Source: Bacillota bacterium
Lineage (GTDB): Bacteria; Bacillota; Bacilli; Lactobacillales; Streptococcaceae
Length of the DNA stretch: 9,908 bases
Assembly (NCBI GenBank): GCA_021781855.1
Contig: JAJXWC010000077.1
Coordinates: 1-9,908, forward strand
Direction: 5' to 3'
Part shown: positions 5,601 through 9,908 of the stretch, one piece after another
How positions within the stretch are numbered: position 1 is the first letter of the stretch
How the letters are laid out: every line of letters begins with the position of its first letter
Translations under genes and position numbers: made by a program
The notes under the pieces: generated by a model
The model's input: the letters and a program-made list of their open reading frames with translations, nothing else
Told to the model about the DNA's origin: nothing
The model's database searches: none

Positions 5601-8435
5601 ATGCAAAATAAAACAGGAAAAAATCGTTCCCAAATCCTCTGGGAAGAATTTGATAAAAAAATGCGCAAGATTCGTCTCATCGCATCGGGTGTGATTGTTT
5701 TGTTGCTGGTTTGTGCAGGTGGGCTGATGTTTTTGCTGAGCCAAAATACCGGAAAGAGGACACAGACTGCTAAGCCTACGATTGCATTGGTTGATGAGGA
5801 CCAAGCTGCCGCGTTCAACGGGACGGCTTATAATTTCGGTCAATCCTTTGTTAATTTGGTTTCGAATGATAATAAATACAATTGGCAGGTGGTTTCGCGT
5901 AGCGTGGCAAATAAAGCCTATGCGGACGGGTCAGTTCAGGCGGTCATTTATCTTCCTCAAGATTTTACGCATAATATCTTGACGCTAGAAGCGCTAGATC
6001 CGCAAAAAGCGCAAGTGGATTATAAGGTGCTGAATTCGCAGTCGGAGCTGACCAATAATCTCTTGCAGGACAAGATTGTGAATGTCCTCTATGATTTCAA
6101 CAGCTCTATTGTCAAGATGTACTATGCTTCTGTCGCAGGTAATGTGGCGAATGCGCAGACCAATATGGGCAATGTGGTCAATAGTCAAGGGGCAATTCTG
6201 ACCAATTTGAAAAACAATGTCTATGGACCTTTCCAAACCACGAATGATTCATACAGCTCAGTGATTTCGATGGCAAATAGTCTGAAATCTCAAAATGACA
6301 GTTGGATTCAGGCACAGAATAGTTTTACAACGGGTGTAACCAGTATGTTAAATTCGGACAGCACGTCTTTCAGTGGACAGCTACCAAGTTTAACGAATTA
6401 TTTCAACACGCAAAAACAAATTACAGATATTAATCTCGTAAATAGCAATCAAGGGATTACCAATCAGGCAAAATCTGATGAATCCGCCTACTATGCACAG
6501 TACACTGCTGCCTATAATAAGGCTGTTCAAGCCATGCAGCAATTTGACAGCACAGATGCTTCTGGAAATGAAACAGGACTTTATGCGAATCTTAAAAATC
6601 AAATCAGTACTTACAACACGCTGATAAGTGGCGTTCGTGATGATATTGGGACTCAGATTACAAATCTTTCCGATAAGCAGACGACCCTACTTGCTCTTGA
6701 AAAGCAGCTTTATAGTCAATTCTTTGCGCAAGATGTGAATCCGACAGCGGATAATACTGACTTTACCTCTTTGACGACGGGGGATGCTGGAACAACAAAT
6801 GTGCGTCAGGCACTTGCAAACCTGTTATCGACTTCTTTTGGGAAAACGGACAATATTTCAGGGACTGCTTATCCAAACACCATAAGCAATCTTTTAAGTC
6901 AACTCTCGGTGGATAGCAATCAGTATGAACCACTGCTCACAGCTTTGGTAGCCAACGGTTCTCTGACAAGTGCTCAAAAGCAGCAGTACGAAGATGAGTT
7001 AGGTGTTTTGAACAATTATGCGACAGACTTTACTCTCCCTACAGCTTCTGTTGATTTTAGTGCTGCACCAACGTCTAATACGACAGACCAAACGTTTACC
7101 AAACAACTTAAACTCACAGTGCCTGCAGGTAAAGTTTATACCTTATCTCTTAATGCAAGCAATGGCATTACAAATAGCAATGTCTCCATCTCAAGTGCGA
7201 CTGATCAAAACGGCACGGCGCTCACGATTAACAATCCAAATTCAATCATTTTAGACAATACAAGGACTCCTTCTACAGATGCGAATGGCAATCCGACAAC
7301 TGTGCCTGCCACAAATCCGATGACTTACACGGTTGCCTATCAAGTGGATTTAGGACAAGCCACGAGCGGAACGGTCACGGCAAGTTGGAATAATGAATCA
7401 GGTTCATCCAATTCTTCCGTGGATACTTTTGGACTAATTCCTGCGAATAGTATTTCCGAATATGCAGGTGGGAGTCAATTCGGCTATATTACCACGTTAT
7501 TGAATAATATCAACACGGCAAGCAGCTTGATTGCCTTTCTCTATGGAAATCCAGGCGCAACTTATATTGATATGGAGGGCGTGACAGACTTTACGGGAAC
7601 TGGAAACGCCAATGCACAATCCATTTACAGTATGTATGGGAATATGGATAAGAGTCAAATTGCGACGCGCTTAAGTGACGATGATGTCAATCAATTCATG
7701 ACCGATGGCGTAAATAATATTAAAGACGTCACAGATACTTTAGGAACACTCCAGTCAACGCTTGCAAGCCTGACGACAGATAAAACTACGTTGAGTAATA
7801 ATTTACCAAGTGATTACTTTGCCCAAATATCCAGCGATTTGAACACTTGGTACAATCAAACGATGACGACTCTGAATGCGGAATATCAAGCATGGACAAC
7901 GAACCAAACCAATTTGTTGCAAGAGAAGCCGTGGCAGGAGTATAATCAAAGTGATACGGCACTTTATTATGATAAAACGGATAGTGATTCGATGTACAGC
8001 ACCATCTCTGGTATGGTGTCTTCAACGGCAAAACAAGCCAAAGATACGGCATCAAGTGCGCAAATCATCAAGAGCAATGCCGACCAGTTCAATCAAATGG
8101 TGAATACGGTCACACAAACGCAAAATGCGGCTAAACAAGTGATTGATAACACAGGAAATCTGTTAAACGCAGGAAATGGTGATTTTAAAAACAGCCAAAA
8201 CTACTATGGCAATTTTGCTTCGGTTTTATCCAATACGCGAACCAATGGTGTGAATTCAAATAATATTTTTGACTTCTTTGCCAAACCATTGTCCACGAAG
8301 GATATCACACCTCAAGCGAGCAATGCTGTGCAAGGCTTTGACTGGCGCTGGATTATTATCTTTATCATGGGCTTGTTAATTGGTGTCTTAGGCAAAACAT
8401 GGATACGACGCAAGCCAAAACGTGATGAACAATGA
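5601..8435 (+). CDS. esaA: T7SSb envelope-spanning subunit EsaA (YueB-like)
   Basis: This 944-residue protein has the EsaA/YueB layout: a cytoplasmic N-terminus, a membrane segment at about residues 26-47, then the conserved region beginning PTIALVDEDQAA with NFGQSFVNLV, and a very long extracellular part rich in Asn, Ser, Thr and Gln with coiled-coil-like helices. Residues about 474-612 break the helical pattern with a beta-rich, Thr/Ser/Asn-rich insert, perhaps the distal tip. One C-terminal membrane segment (about 917-933) is followed by a basic tail. YueB of Bacillus subtilis has several C-terminal membrane passes; here there is one, and a terminator directly after the stop shows that nothing follows. 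EsaA dimers extend across the cell wall. YueB is the SPP1 phage receptor and a lactococcal homologue (YjaE) is used by c2-type phages, so a receptor role is possible. The ATG has AAGGA 6 bases upstream. Its place downstream of essC recalls the B. subtilis yuk/yue order and not the staphylococcal one. Confidence 0.9.
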   Translation: MQNKTGKNRSQILWEEFDKKMRKIRLIASGVIVLLLVCAGGLMFLLSQNTGKRTQTAKPTIALVDEDQAAAFNGTAYNFGQSFVNLVSNDNKYNWQVVSRSVANKAYADGSVQAVIYLPQDFTHNILTLEALDPQKAQVDYKVLNSQSELTNNLLQDKIVNVLYDFNSSIVKMYYASVAGNVANAQTNMGNVVNSQGAILTNLKNNVYGPFQTTNDSYSSVISMANSLKSQNDSWIQAQNSFTTGVTSMLNSDSTSFSGQLPSLTNYFNTQKQITDINLVNSNQGITNQAKSDESAYYAQYTAAYNKAVQAMQQFDSTDASGNETGLYANLKNQISTYNTLISGVRDDIGTQITNLSDKQTTLLALEKQLYSQFFAQDVNPTADNTDFTSLTTGDAGTTNVRQALANLLSTSFGKTDNISGTAYPNTISNLLSQLSVDSNQYEPLLTALVANGSLTSAQKQQYEDELGVLNNYATDFTLPTASVDFSAAPTSNTTDQTFTKQLKLTVPAGKVYTLSLNASNGITNSNVSISSATDQNGTALTINNPNSIILDNTRTPSTDANGNPTTVPATNPMTYTVAYQVDLGQATSGTVTASWNNESGSSNSSVDTFGLIPANSISEYAGGSQFGYITTLLNNINTASSLIAFLYGNPGATYIDMEGVTDFTGTGNANAQSIYSMYGNMDKSQIATRLSDDDVNQFMTDGVNNIKDVTDTLGTLQSTLASLTTDKTTLSNNLPSDYFAQISSDLNTWYNQTMTTLNAEYQAWTTNQTNLLQEKPWQEYNQSDTALYYDKTDSDSMYSTISGMVSSTAKQAKDTASSAQIIKSNADQFNQMVNTVTQTQNAAKQVIDNTGNLLNAGNGDFKNSQNYYGNFASVLSNTRTNGVNSNNIFDFFAKPLSTKDITPQASNAVQGFDWRWIIIFIMGLLIGVLGKTWIRRKPKRDEQ

Positions 8436-8441
8436 GAAATT

Positions 8442-8469
8442 AAAAAGGAAAGATTTTCTTTCCTTTTTT
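8442..8469 (+). terminator. Intrinsic terminator after esaA
   Basis: An 11-bp perfect stem (AAAAAGGAAAG pairing with CTTTCCTTTTT, loop ATTTT) ends in a run of six T, beginning seven bases after the esaA stop. It marks the 3' end of the T7SS operon on the + strand. Its A-rich 5' side is mirrored by the T run, so it could also work weakly on the - strand. Confidence 0.9.
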
Positions 8470-8518
8470 GTTTGGGGGAACCGAAACAACTTGCCTAAAA
8501 TTAACATGTTCAAGCAAC

Positions 8519-8555
8519 AAAAAAGACATCTGTCTCATTGACTTGATGCCTTTTT
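8519..8555 (-). terminator. Intrinsic terminator of tRNA-Leu
   Basis: On the - strand, AAAAAGGCATC (8555-8545) can pair with GATGTCTTTTT (with one G-T wobble) across a 14-base loop, and the stem ends in six T. It starts nine bases after the tRNA 3' end. A smaller alternative hairpin, AGAC-AGAT-GTCT followed by the same T run, is also possible. Confidence 0.7.
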
Positions 8556-8563
8556 ATATCTGA

Positions 8564-8649
8564 TGCGGTGGGCGGGACTTGAACCCGCACCAAGAATATT
8601 CCCGACAGGATCCTTAATCCTGCGCGTCTGCCAATTCCGCCACCACCGC
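8564..8649 (-). tRNA. tRNA-Leu, anticodon AAG
   Basis: This is an 86-base class II tRNA with a complete cloverleaf. The acceptor stem is GCGGTGG/CCACCGC with discriminator A (8564). The D arm holds AATTGGCAGA between GCG and CGC. The anticodon stem CAGGA/TCCTG encloses loop TTAAGGA, which places AAG at positions 34-36 (bases 8613-8615), with G37 as in CUN-reading leucine tRNAs. The variable arm is long, and the T arm is GCGGG-TTCAAGT-CCCGC. The loop contains TTAA, so a quick scan could misread it as anticodon TAA, but the 5-bp stem fixes AAG. CCA is not encoded; TCA follows in the DNA. It should decode CUU and, if A34 is deaminated to inosine, other CUN codons. It stands alone, opposite to the T7SS operon, with its own promoter and terminator. 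Confidence 0.96.
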
Positions 8650-8666
8650 AAAAATAGTACCTTACA

Positions 8667-8695
8667 ATCATATCATTTCGGTGCAGTTTTTGCAA
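8667..8695 (-). promoter_or_regulatory. Promoter of tRNA-Leu
   Basis: On the - strand a -35 box TTGCAA (8695-8690), a 17-base spacer and a -10 box TATGAT (8672-8667) place the transcription start near 8660, about 11 bases before the mature tRNA 5' end. Spacing is ideal and both boxes are close to the housekeeping sigma consensus. Confidence 0.75.
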
Positions 8696-8710
8696 GCGCT
8701 AGCTGTATTG

Positions 8711-8734
8711 TGATTTGACAGCTTGGTCAAATCA
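8711..8734. repeat. Perfect 9-bp inverted repeat overlapping the hydrolase stop codon
   Basis: TGATTTGAC and GTCAAATCA flank a 6-base centre, and the hydrolase stop (8734-8732) lies inside the right arm. On the - strand the stem would form at the very end of the hydrolase mRNA, but the following CAATACAGCT is not T-rich, so this is not a standard intrinsic terminator. It may protect the mRNA end or act as a binding site upstream of the tRNA promoter. Confidence 0.5.
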
Positions 8735-9655
8735 GTTATATTTTTCCATAAAATCCGCTACGGTCTTGCGGTAAAGACTCGGATTGGTCTCAAACGATTT
8801 CGCATGAGCTGCTCCTTTAACTACGAGTAATGCTTTTGGAGTTCCCTTTTTGACAGCATCATAATTTTGATAAACCATACTCGTAGGCACATAGGTATCT
8901 TTGCTGCCGTGGATGAAAAGAATCGGTAATTTGTCCTTAGCAAGTGCAGTTAGTGAGCTGGCGTCTTGGAAGAACCAACCTTGCCGAATTTTATTTTCCA
9001 GAGAAACACCGTAAACAATCGGAAATGCAGGAACGTGGTAGCCGCTCCAGCCCTGATAAGTAATCTCGTCCCAGACATTGCTGTAACCGCAATCCTCGAT
9101 AATATTTTTGACAGAACTTGGCAGATTAGATTGACCACTTGCCATCATGACTGTTGCAGCACCCATTGACAATCCGTAAAGTGTAATACTGCTTTGCGGA
9201 TTTTCCTTTGTAAGCAAATTCGCCCAGGCAATCACATCCGTTTTGTCATAATAACCATAACTGATGAATTGACCCTGTGAATCCCCCGCCCCACGATTGT
9301 CAGGTATCAATACATTGTAGCCGAGCTGATGAAAAAGTTCACCGTACATGCGCATTGCCGATTTGTCCTGCCGAAAACCGTGAACGACAATAACAGTCTT
9401 ATTTGTTTTAACCGCCGCAGGCACATACCAAGCATCAAGTTTCAAACCGCCATTTGATAATGTTTTCGTTGATTTGTCCAACTTGTCAAATTGTTGCACA
9501 AGAGAATAATTCGGACTCGTCTTAGCCACTTGACCGACGGGTTTGTCATTGCGAATCGCCGCAACCTGATAGAAATAAAGTGTCGCTCCAAAGTCAATAA
9601 TAACAAGCACAGCAAGGATTCCAACAATCCAGCGAATAAAATGTTTTTTCTTCAT
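8732..9655 (-). CDS. Membrane-anchored alpha/beta hydrolase (serine hydrolase family)
   Basis: This is a 307-residue protein. An N-terminal basic stretch and hydrophobic segment (about residues 8-29) act as an uncleaved signal anchor; there is no lipobox cysteine, so the catalytic domain probably faces outside. The alpha/beta-hydrolase core runs from about residue 70 to 307. It shows VVHGF (91-94, oxyanion region), DNRGAGDSQG (119-128), the nucleophile elbow GLSMG (Ser163), the acid in HGSKDTYVP (Asp253) and His284 in GAAHAKSF, which together give a complete Ser-Asp-His triad. The substrate cannot be told from sequence; this group is usually annotated as an alpha/beta hydrolase or putative esterase/peptidase-like protein of low-GC Gram-positives. 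No Shine-Dalgarno sequence precedes the ATG, and the promoter lies almost on top of it, so translation appears leaderless. The next Met is residue 101, inside the fold, so a later ATG start is unlikely. It is convergent with the T7SS operon and has no visible link to it. Confidence 0.95.
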   Translation of the reverse strand: MKKKHFIRWIVGILAVLVIIDFGATLYFYQVAAIRNDKPVGQVAKTSPNYSLVQQFDKLDKSTKTLSNGGLKLDAWYVPAAVKTNKTVIVVHGFRQDKSAMRMYGELFHQLGYNVLIPDNRGAGDSQGQFISYGYYDKTDVIAWANLLTKENPQSSITLYGLSMGAATVMMASGQSNLPSSVKNIIEDCGYSNVWDEITYQGWSGYHVPAFPIVYGVSLENKIRQGWFFQDASSLTALAKDKLPILFIHGSKDTYVPTSMVYQNYDAVKKGTPKALLVVKGAAHAKSFETNPSLYRKTVADFMEKYN

Positions 9656-9663
9656 CGGAAACT

Positions 9664-9692
9664 ATTATATACAAAAATACTTGATATGTCTA
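9664..9692 (-). promoter_or_regulatory. Promoter of the alpha/beta hydrolase, giving a leaderless mRNA
   Basis: On the - strand, TAGACA (9692-9687, five of six bases of the -35 consensus), a 17-base spacer and a perfect TATAAT (9669-9664) stand only 8 bases before the ATG at 9655. A start 7-9 bases after the -10 box gives a leader of 0-2 bases, which agrees with the lack of a ribosome binding site. Confidence 0.7.
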
Positions 9693-9765
9693 ATTATTTT
9701 CAACATCAAATCGTTAAAATAATGTATATCTTTTGAAAATTCAGGAAAAAACAAATAAAATAGTC

Positions 9766-9908
9766 TTAAACGAGACATATAAATTTGTAAACAATAATCA
9801 AGAGAATAAAAATAAAAAGTGCTAAACTTAATGTAAATAAAGAAAATTCAAGATAGAAATCGGTACACCAGCAAATTAGCTCCAAATAAAGCAGAGACTT
9901 ATTCAGTG
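9766..9908 (-). CDS. Possible C-terminal end of a membrane protein (cut by window edge)
   Basis: On the - strand a frame is open from the window end to a TAA at 9768-9766, about 47 codons. It encodes a strongly hydrophobic stretch (for example LSLALFIFILLIIVYKF) followed by a short C-terminus. This would suit the last membrane helix of a protein coded beyond the edge and read in the same direction as the hydrolase. The region is very AT-rich, and AT-rich noise often translates as hydrophobic, so this is tentative. The 110 bases between it and the hydrolase hold the hydrolase promoter and no clear terminator. Confidence 0.28.
   Translation of the reverse strand, partial: LNKSLLYLELICWCTDFYLEFSLFTLSLALFIFILLIIVYKFICLV

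Noticed and set aside
5433..5843. 136-codon - strand frame across the gap upstream of esaA
   Set aside because: It overlaps the 3' end of the second membrane protein gene and the 5' end of esaA antisense, both well-supported genes with ribosome sites, and its product resembles no protein I know.
8966..9169. Frames on the + strand and other - strand frames inside the hydrolase gene
   Set aside because: They are shadows of a 307-residue protein with a complete catalytic triad; none has a ribosome site or recognisable product.
9733..9761. Possible + strand promoter TTGAAA-N17-TAAAAT
   Set aside because: Both boxes and the spacing are good, but the region is extremely AT-rich, no + strand gene with a start codon and ribosome site follows in the window, and it runs against a possible - strand coding end.
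1..9908. CRISPR array, insertion sequence or attachment site
   Set aside because: No regularly spaced direct repeats, transposase frame or terminal inverted repeats were seen, and I found no duplicate of the tRNA 3' end elsewhere in the window.

Overview
The window is low-GC Gram-positive DNA. It carries the 3' part of a type VIIb secretion system (T7SSb) locus of the Bacillota kind, on the + strand, followed by a tRNA gene and a hydrolase gene on the - strand. The EssC and EsaA/YueB-type proteins, the LXG/Lap effector set, a class-IIa-bacteriocin-immunity-like domain and an A34-containing tRNA-Leu(AAG) together suggest a lactic acid bacterium of the Streptococcaceae. Lactococcus is my best guess, from pattern recognition and not from a database search.

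Layout. Positions 1-1761 hold the C-terminal part of EssC, the motor ATPase. Packed behind it are a Lap1-like gene (DUF3130/TIGR04197 type, 1761-2036), a Lap2-like gene (DUF3958 type, 2033-2416), an LXG polymorphic toxin with a glycine-zipper C-terminus (2418-4019), and two AT-rich genes for polytopic membrane proteins (4021-4785 and 4821-5516), which are the best immunity candidates. EsaA (YueB-like, 5601-8435) follows and ends at a strong intrinsic terminator (8442-8469). On the - strand lie tRNA-Leu(AAG) (8564-8649), with its own promoter and terminator, and a membrane-anchored alpha/beta hydrolase (8732-9655) that appears to be transcribed as a leaderless mRNA. The last 250 bases are very AT-rich. 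They may contain the C-terminal end of another - strand membrane protein.

How the genes fit together. Lap1 and Lap2 should bind the LXG domain of the toxin in the cytoplasm and present the complex to EssC for export. EsaA spans the envelope as part of the apparatus. The toxin ends in two consecutive GxxxGxxxG motifs, as expected of a membrane-permeabilising effector, and multi-pass membrane proteins directly downstream fit that idea because such toxins need immunity in the membrane. The second candidate appears to join a bacteriocin-immunity-like four-helix domain to a membrane domain. The whole effector cassette sits between essC and esaA, and its genes overlap or are one base apart up to the first immunity candidate. 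That suggests a swappable toxin-immunity module inside the core secretion operon.
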